Shown here: piece after piece, positions 37,071 through 46,015 of the stretch
How positions within the stretch are numbered: position 1 is the stretch's first letter
Layout: every line of letters starts with the position of its first letter
Assembly (NCBI GenBank): GCA_009377795.1
Contig: WHTJ01000007.1
Span: 1-64,000, forward strand
Direction: 5' to 3'
Length of the DNA: 64,000 bases
Source of the DNA: Propionibacteriales bacterium
Lineage (GTDB): Bacteria; Actinomycetota; Actinomycetes; Propionibacteriales; Nocardioidaceae
Program-made: the position numbers and the translations under genes
Notes under the pieces: model-generated
What the model was told of the DNA's origin: nothing
The model's input: the letters and a program-made list of their open reading frames with translations, nothing else
Databases searched by the model: none

Positions 37071-38000
37071 TCAGGGCACGGCCGGGTTGTTGCCGCCGCT
37101 GATCACGACCGCGACGGTGTCCCCCGGATGCACGGTGACGGCTCCGCTCATCAAGGCGGCCAGCGCCACCGATGCGCCCGGCTCGGCCAGCACCCGGCAG
37201 CGCCGCCACAGCCACCGGCGAGCGGCCAGGATGTCCTCCTCGGCGACCAGCGGCACGTCGATCCCGTCCGTACGGGCCAGCTCGAACGCCGTACGCCCGA
37301 TCACGGACGGGCCCAGCGAGTCGGCCGCGACGCCCCCGACCTCCACCGGAACCGGCTCGCCGGCGGCGAGGGCGGCGTGCAGGTTGGCGCACAACTCCGG
37401 TTCGACCGGCTGGACGCGGGCCCGCCCCTCGAGCGCGATCCGGAGGCCCGAGTACAGCCCGCCACCGCCACAGCCGACCAGCACCAGGTCGGCCTCCGGC
37501 GCTTGCTCAGCCAGTTCGAGACCGAGCGTCCCCTGACCGCAGATGGTGGTCTCCTGCTGGTACGGGTGGATCAGCGGTACGCCGCGCTCCTCCGCCCATG
37601 CCGTACCGGCCGCGAACATCTCCGCCATCGAGCCGTCCACGACGTGCACGCTGCCGCCGTACGCCCGGATCCGGTCCACCTTCTCCGGAGTGGCGATCGC
37701 CGGCACGAACACGTCGGCCTGCGCGTCGACCCGCGCGGCCGCCCACGCGACGGCGGCACCATGGTTCCCGCCGGAGACGGCGGCGAACGTCTTGGGCAGC
37801 GGGTCGGCGGACAGCACCGAGTTGAGGGCGCCTCGCGCCTTGAACGAGCCGGTGTGCTGGAGCAGCTCCAGCTTCAGCAGCACCCTGGCGGGTACGCCGA
37901 GCTCGTCGCCGTGCAGCTCCATCACCGGGGTACGCCGGATCCCGGTGTGGATGCGGACCTGCGCCGCCTCCACGTCCACGGTGGTGGGTGTCGGGCTCAT
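37071..38000 (-). CDS. Threonine/serine dehydratase family protein (second paralogue)
   Basis: A 309-residue fold-type II PLP enzyme: Schiff-base lysine K54 in HTGSFKARGA, the SGGNHGAAVAW loop, and the phosphate-binding GCGGGGLYSGL. No ACT domain. It likely deaminates threonine or serine. It shares the overall length and motif positions with the gene at 2043-2999 but the sequence is clearly diverged, so the two probably have different substrates. Its ATG overlaps the stop of the YihY gene by 4 nt (ATGA). Confidence 0.86.
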   Translation of the reverse strand: MSPTPTTVDVEAAQVRIHTGIRRTPVMELHGDELGVPARVLLKLELLQHTGSFKARGALNSVLSADPLPKTFAAVSGGNHGAAVAWAAARVDAQADVFVPAIATPEKVDRIRAYGGSVHVVDGSMAEMFAAGTAWAEERGVPLIHPYQQETTICGQGTLGLELAEQAPEADLVLVGCGGGGLYSGLRIALEGRARVQPVEPELCANLHAALAAGEPVPVEVGGVAADSLGPSVIGRTAFELARTDGIDVPLVAEEDILAARRWLWRRCRVLAEPGASVALAALMSGAVTVHPGDTVAVVISGGNNPAVP

Positions 38001-39157
38001 TGGTCCTCCCGCCGAGAACGTCTGATCGCGGACAGTGCGGAGGCGACCAGCGCCCCGAGCACGGCGCCGGCGGCGAACGTCTCACGGCTCTCCCGCCGCG
38101 CCGCCTTCTGTTCGGCCGAGAGCGGCGGCCAGGGCGCTTCCGCCTCCATCTGCGGTACGGACCCTCGGGCCGCCTCGGCGGTGTCCTCCACGCTCATGGC
38201 GCCCTCCGGACTCGCTCCGAGCCGCGCGGCCGTCATGACGCGAGAGGCCCGCGCGGTGATCGCCCAGGCCGCGCCGTACAGCGTCACCCGGGAGAAGTAG
38301 TTGATCCACACCAGCAGCACCAGCGCGACCCCGAGCACGGCGAACGCCGGATCGTTCGTCGCCAACCTGATCAGGGTCGAGGCCAACAACTTCAGCACCT
38401 CGAACCCGGCGGCGGCCAGCAGCGCGCCATGAAGCAACGCCCGCCCCGGCAGGTCGGGCTTGGGCAGGATCCGGAAGATCGCCAGGAAGAGGACGGTGCT
38501 GGCCGCGATACCCAGGACGATCCCGATCGCCCACACGGCCGCCCGCATCCCCACGCCGCTCACATCGTCGAGCGCCACCAGCTCCAGAAGCTCGGTCGTG
38601 AAGGCCGCGGCGGCACCGGACAGCGCCACCGAGACCATGAGCGTCAGGCCGATGACCGCCAGGGCGGACAGGTCGACCAGCTTGCCCACGACGAGGTTGC
38701 GCCGCTCCGCCTTCGGCACCAGGAACATCGCCTGCAGGGCGTTACGCAGCCCGGACAGCCAGCCGAGACCCGAGTACAGCAGGCCGACGACGCCGATCAC
38801 TCCGGCCGCGACCTTGGCGTCCTCGAACACGCTGATCTGGATCGCGGCATCGTCGCCGTCGCCGATCAGGCCGGGGAAGACCGACTGCAGGGCCATGGTG
38901 ACGTTGTCCCGGGCCTCCGGGTAGACGCCGATGAGGTACCCGACGACGGCGAACGCGAGCGCCAGCACCGGGAAGAAGGACAGGAAGCCGAAGAACGTCA
39001 CGGCTCCGGCGAGCACGTTTCCCTGTACGTCGCCGTAGTGCTGCAGCATTCGGGCCGCGTGGTCGAGGAGCGGGTGCCGGCGGCGCATCTCCGCAAAGCG
39101 CGCCTTGGCGCGGGCGACCAGTCCCGGTTTCTTCGTCTCCTGCGTCGTCGCCACCAC
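37997..39157 (-). CDS. YihY/virulence factor BrkB family membrane protein
   Basis: A 386-residue inner-membrane protein with six or so transmembrane helices and the family segments GAVTFFGFLSFFPVLALAF, LGWLSGLRNALQ and LLVWINYFSRVTLYGAAWA. The C-terminal 90 residues are hydrophilic except for one possible helix near AAGAVLGALVASAL. The role of the family is unsettled; it is not the RNase BN it was once called. The start is GTG at 39157 with GGAGGAGC just upstream; the frame is open further but the upstream part is Arg-rich shadow sequence. It is in a row with the 2H phosphoesterase and trpS. Confidence 0.85.
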   Translation of the reverse strand: MVATTQETKKPGLVARAKARFAEMRRRHPLLDHAARMLQHYGDVQGNVLAGAVTFFGFLSFFPVLALAFAVVGYLIGVYPEARDNVTMALQSVFPGLIGDGDDAAIQISVFEDAKVAAGVIGVVGLLYSGLGWLSGLRNALQAMFLVPKAERRNLVVGKLVDLSALAVIGLTLMVSVALSGAAAAFTTELLELVALDDVSGVGMRAAVWAIGIVLGIAASTVLFLAIFRILPKPDLPGRALLHGALLAAAGFEVLKLLASTLIRLATNDPAFAVLGVALVLLVWINYFSRVTLYGAAWAITARASRVMTAARLGASPEGAMSVEDTAEAARGSVPQMEAEAPWPPLSAEQKAARRESRETFAAGAVLGALVASALSAIRRSRREDQ

Positions 39158-39183
39158 CCGAAAGCTCCTCCGCCGCCGGACGA

Positions 39184-39753
39184 TCAGTCCACCGGCCCGC
39201 CGCTGCCGGCCTCGGGTCCCTGGGTCTCCAGCTCCGGGATCCGCTCGGCCAGGCCGAACTCCTGATGGGTCCGCCACATGGCGTCCTTGCCGTGGATGAA
39301 CAGCTGGAACGCCCCGACGTCGAACACACACTCGTAACCGGACAGCGCCGTGAACGCCGTGTCCAGGGCGGCGTCGTCGAGGTGCTGCGCCACCGTGACA
39401 TGGGGATGGTACGGATAGTGCAGCTCCTGGGCGAGCCGCCCGGACCGGACGTCGTTGGCGAGCAGCTCGCACGACGAGATGCCCTCGGCCAGCGCGACGA
39501 ACACCACCGGAGACACCGGACGAAACGTCGCCGTACCCCGAAGCCTGATCACGAACCCGCAGTTCCGCTTCGCCACCTCGGCCAGGTGCTCCTCGACCTC
39601 CGGGAGCTCCGCCGCGGCGATCGTGGTCGGGGGAAGCAGCGTCACATGGCTCGGGATCGCATTCGCCTGGCCGTCACCGAACGACGCGCGGAGCCGGCGC
39701 AGTTCGCTGCCGTACGGCTCTGGGATGGCGATGGCCACGCCGATCGTCTGCAC
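39184..39753 (-). CDS. 2'-5' RNA ligase family (2H phosphoesterase) protein
   Basis: A 189-residue 2H-fold protein with both catalytic HxT motifs: SHVTLL at about 36-41 and PHVTVAQH in the second half. Members are cyclic phosphodiesterases or RNA ligases acting on 2',3'-cyclic or 2'-5' ends. The start at GTG 39753 gives an N-terminus MQTIGVAIAIPEP typical of actinobacterial homologues; ATG at 39792 would overlap trpS by 20 nt. It is downstream of trpS and upstream of the YihY gene on one strand, an arrangement common in this phylum. Confidence 0.83.
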   Translation of the reverse strand: MQTIGVAIAIPEPYGSELRRLRASFGDGQANAIPSHVTLLPPTTIAAAELPEVEEHLAEVAKRNCGFVIRLRGTATFRPVSPVVFVALAEGISSCELLANDVRSGRLAQELHYPYHPHVTVAQHLDDAALDTAFTALSGYECVFDVGAFQLFIHGKDAMWRTHQEFGLAERIPELETQGPEAGSGGPVD

Positions 39754-39772
39754 GTCGGGACTGTACCCATGG

Positions 39773-40942
<1,170 letters not shown>

Positions 40943-42262
40943 TCAGCCGACCCGATCGGCGGGCTCGTCGACCTCGCCCGGCTCCGGAGAGTGACGAGTC
41001 ACTCGCACCCGGGATACACGTCGTCCGTCGAGCTCGGTGACGGTCAGTGCGTGGCCCTCGTGGTCCACGGTGTCTCCCGGGTGCGGCAGGTGGCCGAGCC
41101 GGCTCACGACGAAGCCGGCCACCGTCTCGTACGGGCCGTCGGGCAGGCTCAGGCCGGTCTCGTCCTCGAAGTCGTCGAGGTTCAGCAGGCCGTCGACGTC
41201 GATGTCACCGGTGAGATGGCGGGTGGTCTCGACCTCGTCGGTGTCGTACTCATCGCGAATGTCGCCGACGACCTCCTCCATCAGGTCCTCGAGGGTGACG
41301 ATGCCGGCCGTCCCGCCGTACTCGTCCAGCACGATCGCCATGTGCGCGGACGCCCGCCGCATGTCGGTCATGGCGGCGATGATGTGCCGGGTCGAGGGCA
41401 ACATGAGCACCTCGCGGGCGAGCTCACCGACCCGCAGCGAACGGTCGGCCAGGTCCGGGTTCAGCAGGTCGCGCACGTGCACGAACCCAACGACGTCGTC
41501 CGACGAGTCCCGGATCACCGGATAGCGGGAATGCGCCTTGTCTTGTGCGTACCGCACGGCCTTGCGCACCGGCAGCGCGGCGTCGATGAAGTCGACCTCC
41601 GTGCGCGGCACCATCACCTCGCGGATCTGCCGTCCACCGGCCGCGAACACGTCGGTGAGGATCCGCCGCTCGTCGTCGGTCAGCGTGTCCTGCACCGACA
41701 CCATGTCCCGCAGCTCCTCGTGGCTGATCCGTTCCCGGGCGGCCCGGGGATCGCCGCCCAACAGCCGCACGACGACGTTGGTCGAGACCGACAGCGACCA
41801 GATGACCGGGCGGCCGATCCGCGCCACGCGGTCGACGAACGGTGCGAGCGCGAGCGAGAACCCCTCGGCCCGTTGCAGCGCCAGGCGCTTGGCCGCCAGC
41901 TCGCCGAGCACGATGCTCACGTACGAGATGGTGATCGTGACGAGGACCAGGGCGACCGTCGGGGCCGCGCCCTCCGGCACCCCGGCGTCCCCGAGCACCG
42001 GCCCGAGGTCGTCGGCCAGGGTGGCCCCGCCCACCGCTGCGGAGAGGAAGCCCATCACCGTGACCCCGATCTGGACCGCCGACAGGAACCGGTTCGGGTT
42101 CTCGGCGACCCGGGCGACGGTGGCGCCGCGCCTGCCGCGCTCGCGAAGCGCCATGATCTGGCCCTCGCGCAACGAGACCAGCGCGATCTCCGCGGCGGCG
42201 AAGACACCACCGATGATCACGAACAGCAGGATCAGTCCGATGTTGAGGAGCGTGCCGCTCAC
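40943..42262 (-). CDS. CNNM/CorC-type hemolysin family membrane protein
   Basis: A 439-residue protein with an N-terminal DUF21 membrane domain of four helices (about 1-150), a pair of CBS domains (about 215-335, with HSRYPVIRDSSDDVVGFVHV and LDEYGGTAGIVTLEDLMEEV) and a C-terminal CorC_HlyC domain. Related proteins export magnesium or cobalt or protect against Mg2+ stress; the CBS pair would sense ATP or Mg-ATP. GTG start at 42262 with GGAGGC upstream. It is divergent from the DUF1707 gene. Confidence 0.9.
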   Translation of the reverse strand: MSGTLLNIGLILLFVIIGGVFAAAEIALVSLREGQIMALRERGRRGATVARVAENPNRFLSAVQIGVTVMGFLSAAVGGATLADDLGPVLGDAGVPEGAAPTVALVLVTITISYVSIVLGELAAKRLALQRAEGFSLALAPFVDRVARIGRPVIWSLSVSTNVVVRLLGGDPRAARERISHEELRDMVSVQDTLTDDERRILTDVFAAGGRQIREVMVPRTEVDFIDAALPVRKAVRYAQDKAHSRYPVIRDSSDDVVGFVHVRDLLNPDLADRSLRVGELAREVLMLPSTRHIIAAMTDMRRASAHMAIVLDEYGGTAGIVTLEDLMEEVVGDIRDEYDTDEVETTRHLTGDIDVDGLLNLDDFEDETGLSLPDGPYETVAGFVVSRLGHLPHPGDTVDHEGHALTVTELDGRRVSRVRVTRHSPEPGEVDEPADRVG

Positions 42263-42370
42263 CGATCAGCCTCCGTGGGCCCGTCGACGACGGCACCTGG
42301 TATTACAGGACTCGTCCATGCAAAAAGCGTAGTCGATCACGGCGACCACGCGGCGGGCTAAGGTCGGCAT

Positions 42371-42973
42371 ATGTCGACAACGGAGATGCGGGCGTCGGAC
42401 GAGGAGCGGGACCGCGTCGTCGCGGCGCTCTCCGAGCACATGACCAGCGGCCGGCTGACCCTGGCCGAGCTGGAGGATCGAGTGGGGCTGGCGTTCGAGG
42501 CGACCACCCGCGGCGAGCTGGACAAGCTGACCGCGGACCTTCCGGACGTGCACCCGGCCGCGCCGGCCGCCCGCAAGCCGACCCGCTGGATCGTCGGCCT
42601 CATGGGCGGCTCCAACAAGCACGGCCGGCGGCGGGTGGCCGAGCGGGTATATGCCGTAGCCGTCATGGGTGGACACGACATCGACCTGCGTGCGGCGGAG
42701 CTGGAGTCGGAGGACACCACGATCGTGGTGGTCGCGGTGATGGGCGGCACCGACGTCTACGTGCCGGACGGCATCGACGTCGAGGTCGGCGGCTTCTCGA
42801 TCATGGGCGGTACCAGTGAGCGCGGAAGCCGGCGCGGCCCGCGGCCGGGCGCTCCGCGGATCCGCATCCTTGCGTACAACCTCATGGGCGGCATCGACGT
42901 CTGGCGGCTTCCCAGGGAGGCGAAGGACCTGCCCCTCAAGCAGGCTCGGCGGGTCGCCAAGAACGCCACCTGA
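42371..42973 (+). CDS. DUF1707 protein with LiaF-like C-terminal domain
   Basis: A 200-residue protein. Residues 5-60 form a DUF1707 (SHOCT-like) module, MRASDEERDRVVAALSEHM and GRLTLAELEDRV. The rest is a beta-rich domain with the repeated signature MGGTDVYVPDG, SIMGGTSE and LMGGIDVW, as in LiaF/DUF2154 cell-wall stress proteins. There is no transmembrane helix, so it is probably cytoplasmic. In actinobacteria DUF1707 proteins are often linked to envelope or stress response; the exact role is unknown. Confidence 0.83.
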   Translation: MSTTEMRASDEERDRVVAALSEHMTSGRLTLAELEDRVGLAFEATTRGELDKLTADLPDVHPAAPAARKPTRWIVGLMGGSNKHGRRRVAERVYAVAVMGGHDIDLRAAELESEDTTIVVVAVMGGTDVYVPDGIDVEVGGFSIMGGTSERGSRRGPRPGAPRIRILAYNLMGGIDVWRLPREAKDLPLKQARRVAKNAT

Positions 42974-43032
42974 GTACGCCGGCATCCTAATCCGGTTGGC
43001 CGGCGCACCCCGTCGCCTGCACAGTTGTCCGC

Positions 43033-44166
43033 ATGAGGTTCCCCGACGACGTACCCGAGCTCACCGACGGAGTGGCCGCGCTGCGCGCACACCGGGCCGA
43101 CGACATCGAGGCGGTCTTCGAGCACTGCCAGGACGCCAGCATGCAGCGCTGGACCACGATCCCGGTGCCCTACGAACGCGGCGACGCCGAGCGGTTCGTC
43201 ACGAAGACGGTGCCCGAGGGATGGGTCGCCGAGACCTCCCGTTGCTGGGCGATCGAGTACGACGGCCGCTACGCCGGCAGCATCTCCATCCGGGGCGGCG
43301 AGGCCGCCGGCGGAGAAATCGGGTTCGCGGTCGCGCCCTGGGCCCGCGGCAACGAGGTCGCGACCCGTGCGGCCCGCCTGCTCATCGAGCACGCCTTCTC
43401 CGCATGGGGCTGGGACGTCGTGGTCTGGCACGCGATGGTGGGCAACTGGGCCTCGCGCCGGGTCGCCTGGCGGCTCGGCTTCACCGGATTCTCCACGGCC
43501 CGCCGGGCGAAGATCTGGCGCGACGAGCACGTGGACGTCTGGACGGCGGCGCTGCTGCGCGACGAGCCGCGTGAGCCACGAGGCAGGTGGCTGGACACCC
43601 CCGTCCTGACCGGCGAGCGGGTCGCGCTCCGGCCGGTCCGGGACCACGACCTGGACATGATCGCCGAGCACTGGAGGGACGCCCGGACCCGGCATTTCCT
43701 GCCGCATTTCCGGGAGTCCTACACCCGTGAGGAGGCCGAAGAGTTCGTCGAGCGCAGCCGGGAGCAGGCGGCCAACGGCCAGCGGATCACCTGGTCGATC
43801 GCCGAGCGGGAAACCGGCCGGGGGGTCGGCACGCTGACGATGTTCCGGCTGGAGCACGACGACGGCTGCGCGGAGGTCGGATACGCCGTGCATCCCAAGG
43901 CCAGGGGCAACGGCTACGTCACCGATGCGCTGCGCACCCTGATCCCGTACGCGCTCGGTCCCGATCCCTCCGACCCGGACGGACTGAGACTGAGGACTCT
44001 CCTCATCAAGACGGCGGCCACGAACCAGGCCGCCCGCCGGGCGGCCGAGCAGGCCGGGTTCACGATGGCGGGCCGGCTGCGTCAGGTGTCGGCCCTGCTG
44101 GACGGGACGATCGACGACGACGTGATCTACGATCTCGTACGAGACGACCTCAAGGCGGCGACGTGA
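43033..44166 (+). CDS. Tandem GNAT acetyltransferase
   Basis: A 377-residue protein made of two RimJ/RimL-like GNAT domains, about 10-185 and 195-370. Each carries a motif A: IGFAVAPWARGNEVATRAARLL in the first and VGYAVHPKARGNGYVTDALR in the second. The tandem is complete at both ends, so both domains may be active, or one may have become regulatory. Substrate unknown; RimJ-like enzymes acetylate protein N-termini or antibiotics. It ends at a perfect hairpin shared with the convergent etfA gene. Confidence 0.85.
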   Translation: MRFPDDVPELTDGVAALRAHRADDIEAVFEHCQDASMQRWTTIPVPYERGDAERFVTKTVPEGWVAETSRCWAIEYDGRYAGSISIRGGEAAGGEIGFAVAPWARGNEVATRAARLLIEHAFSAWGWDVVVWHAMVGNWASRRVAWRLGFTGFSTARRAKIWRDEHVDVWTAALLRDEPREPRGRWLDTPVLTGERVALRPVRDHDLDMIAEHWRDARTRHFLPHFRESYTREEAEEFVERSREQAANGQRITWSIAERETGRGVGTLTMFRLEHDDGCAEVGYAVHPKARGNGYVTDALRTLIPYALGPDPSDPDGLRLRTLLIKTAATNQAARRAAEQAGFTMAGRLRQVSALLDGTIDDDVIYDLVRDDLKAAT

Positions 44167-44181
44167 GGCGTCCCCCTGCTC

Positions 44182-44241
44182 TCGCGCCGAGATTGCACTT
44201 CTGGTCGGCCGTGGCCGACCAGAAGTGCAATCTCGGCGCGA
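44182..44241. repeat. Perfect 29-bp inverted pair of the dispersed repeat; terminator-like
   Basis: Bases 44182-44210 and 44213-44241 are exact reverse complements around two bases. Each arm contains CGCCGAGATTGCACTTCTGG. The hairpin lies between the converging ends of the acetyltransferase (44166) and etfA (44251), and a run AAAAAGG follows, which on the minus strand gives a U-tract before rather than after the stem. Confidence 0.87.
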
Positions 44242-44250
44242 AAAAGGAGG

Positions 44251-45240
44251 TCAGGCGAGTCGCTTGCGGAGCTCGGCGTTGATCGCCGGGACGATCTCGT
44301 GCAGGTCGCCGATCACGGCGTAGTCCGCCTTGGTGACCATCGGGGCGTCGGCGTCGGTGTTGATGGCGAGGATCGTCTTCGCGCTCTGGCAGCCCGCCCA
44401 ATGCTGTACGGCGCCGCTGATCCCGCACGGGATGTAGAGGTCCGGCGAGATCCGGGTGCCGGTCTGGCCGACCTGCTCGTGATGCGGCCGCCAGCCCAGG
44501 TTGGTCACCACGCGGGACACCCCGAGCGAGCCGCCCAGCAGGTCGGTCAGCTCGAGCAGGTCCCCGAAGCCGTCCGGCCCACCGGCGCCGCGGCCCGCGC
44601 CGACCACGACCCGGGCCTCGCTGAGCGCAGCGGTGTCGTCGGCCTCGACCGGCTCGGTCCGGACCACCCGGGCGCGCAGGTCGGCGTCCGCCAGCGAGGG
44701 CGTGTAGGCCGACACCGTCACCTCGGTGGGCTGGTCGGCAGGTTCCGGGTCGCAGGCGTGTCCGGCGATCGACAGTACGCCGAGGGCGCCGTCGAGGCGC
44801 ATCTCCTCCAGGACGGCGCCGCCCATCACCTGCCGGGACACCGTCAGCGGCTCGACCTCGTCGACGGTGACGACGTTGGCCGCCATCACGGCGTCCGTGC
44901 GCACCGCCACATGGGCCAGGATCTCGCTGCCACGCGGCGTACCCGAGGCCACGACCAGGCCGGCGGACAACGCCGACACCGCATCGACGACGGCGGCCGC
45001 CCACGCTGCCGCCGCGTACGACGACAACCGGTCGTCCTGCGCATGGTGCAGCTCGGCCACCCCCTGCTCCGCGAGATGGGCGACCAGCCCCTCCTGCACC
45101 TCGGGCTCCAGCGGACCCACCACGACGGCATGCACAGGCGCGCCGCCGGAACGCGACGCCAGCCCGCGGGCGAAGGTCAGCGCCTCGCGCGACGTCAGCG
45201 TCGCGCCCTGCGGGTCGGTCTCCACCAGGACGAGAATCAT
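44251..45240 (-). CDS. etfA: Electron transfer flavoprotein, alpha subunit
   Basis: A 329-residue ETF alpha. The C-terminal FAD-binding domain has VVVGAGRGAGG, the GVSRVVTN segment, GQTGTRISPDLYIPCGISGAVQHWAG and AINTDADAPMVTKADYAVIGD. It should carry electrons from the GcvT-type flavoprotein dehydrogenase encoded just upstream to the respiratory chain by an ETF:quinone oxidoreductase (not in this window). The ATG at 45240 overlaps the etfB stop, so the open frame beyond it is shadow. It is last in the etfB-etfA pair. Confidence 0.93.
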   Translation of the reverse strand: MILVLVETDPQGATLTSREALTFARGLASRSGGAPVHAVVVGPLEPEVQEGLVAHLAEQGVAELHHAQDDRLSSYAAAAWAAAVVDAVSALSAGLVVASGTPRGSEILAHVAVRTDAVMAANVVTVDEVEPLTVSRQVMGGAVLEEMRLDGALGVLSIAGHACDPEPADQPTEVTVSAYTPSLADADLRARVVRTEPVEADDTAALSEARVVVGAGRGAGGPDGFGDLLELTDLLGGSLGVSRVVTNLGWRPHHEQVGQTGTRISPDLYIPCGISGAVQHWAGCQSAKTILAINTDADAPMVTKADYAVIGDLHEIVPAINAELRKRLA

Positions 45241-46010
45241 CGCCGCACCACCCCGATCCGGACCAGCAGGTCCACCACCGCGGGCGCCGCCTCCGCGCCC
45301 TCTCCCAGGATCTCCACCGAGCTCGCCTGCTCCGGAGGAAGCTTGAGCCGTACCCGGCCCGAACCCACGGGCTCGACGTCCGGAGTCACGGTCTCGATCG
45401 GCGTCCGCTTGGCCTTCATCCGGCCGGGGATGGACGGATAGCGCGGCGTCACGCCGCCCTCCTTGATCGCGAGCACGGCGGGCCGCGCGAGCTCGTACGT
45501 CTCGGCACCGTCCGGACCGTCGCCGTGCGCGACCACCGTCCCGTCCTCGACCTCGAACGTGGAGATCCCGCTGACGACCAGCAGCTCCAGCATGTACGCG
45601 AGGCGCATCCCCACCTGGAAGTCGCCGGTGTCGGCCGCGTCGGTGCCGACCAGCACGAGGTCGTACGCCGTACCCTCCGTCGCGTGCCGTCGCACCACCC
45701 CGGCGATCGCCGCGGCCACGTCGGCCGGCCCGAACCGCTCCGGGTCTGCCTCGACGAGCACGGCCCGCGAGCATCCGACCGCGATCGCGTCCCGCAGCTG
45801 CTCGGCCGAGTCCTCCGAACCCAGACTGAGCACGGTCGCCTCGCCGCCGGTCGCGGTCGCGGCCTGCACCGCCAGCTCGACGGCGCACTCTTCGTGCGTG
45901 CTCACGGTGTAGCCGAGATGCCGGGTGTCGATCGAGCGGCCGTCGTCGGACACGACGATCTGCTCCGAGACGTCCGGGACCCGCTTGACACACACCAGCA
46001 CGTTCGCCAT
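45237..46010 (-). CDS. etfB: Electron transfer flavoprotein, beta subunit
   Basis: A 257-residue ETF beta with the family segments VCVKRVPDVSEQI, YTVSTHEECAVELAVQ, LVLVGTDAADTGDFQVG and PAVLAIKEGGVTPRYPS. It pairs with EtfA and binds AMP. ATG at 46010, five bases after the dehydrogenase stop at 46016, so the dehydrogenase, etfB and etfA form one operon. Compared with the general beta-oxidation ETF, this pair is therefore probably a dedicated partner of amine oxidation. Confidence 0.93.
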   Translation of the reverse strand: MANVLVCVKRVPDVSEQIVVSDDGRSIDTRHLGYTVSTHEECAVELAVQAATATGGEATVLSLGSEDSAEQLRDAIAVGCSRAVLVEADPERFGPADVAAAIAGVVRRHATEGTAYDLVLVGTDAADTGDFQVGMRLAYMLELLVVSGISTFEVEDGTVVAHGDGPDGAETYELARPAVLAIKEGGVTPRYPSIPGRMKAKRTPIETVTPDVEPVGSGRVRLKLPPEQASSVEILGEGAEAAPAVVDLLVRIGVVRR

Positions 46011-46015
46011 GGCGC

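Noticed and set aside
44251-45993. A 580-residue fusion reading through etfB into etfA
   Set aside because: The upstream part is an Arg/Gly-rich shadow of etfB; real etfA starts at the ATG at 45240 that overlaps the etfB stop.
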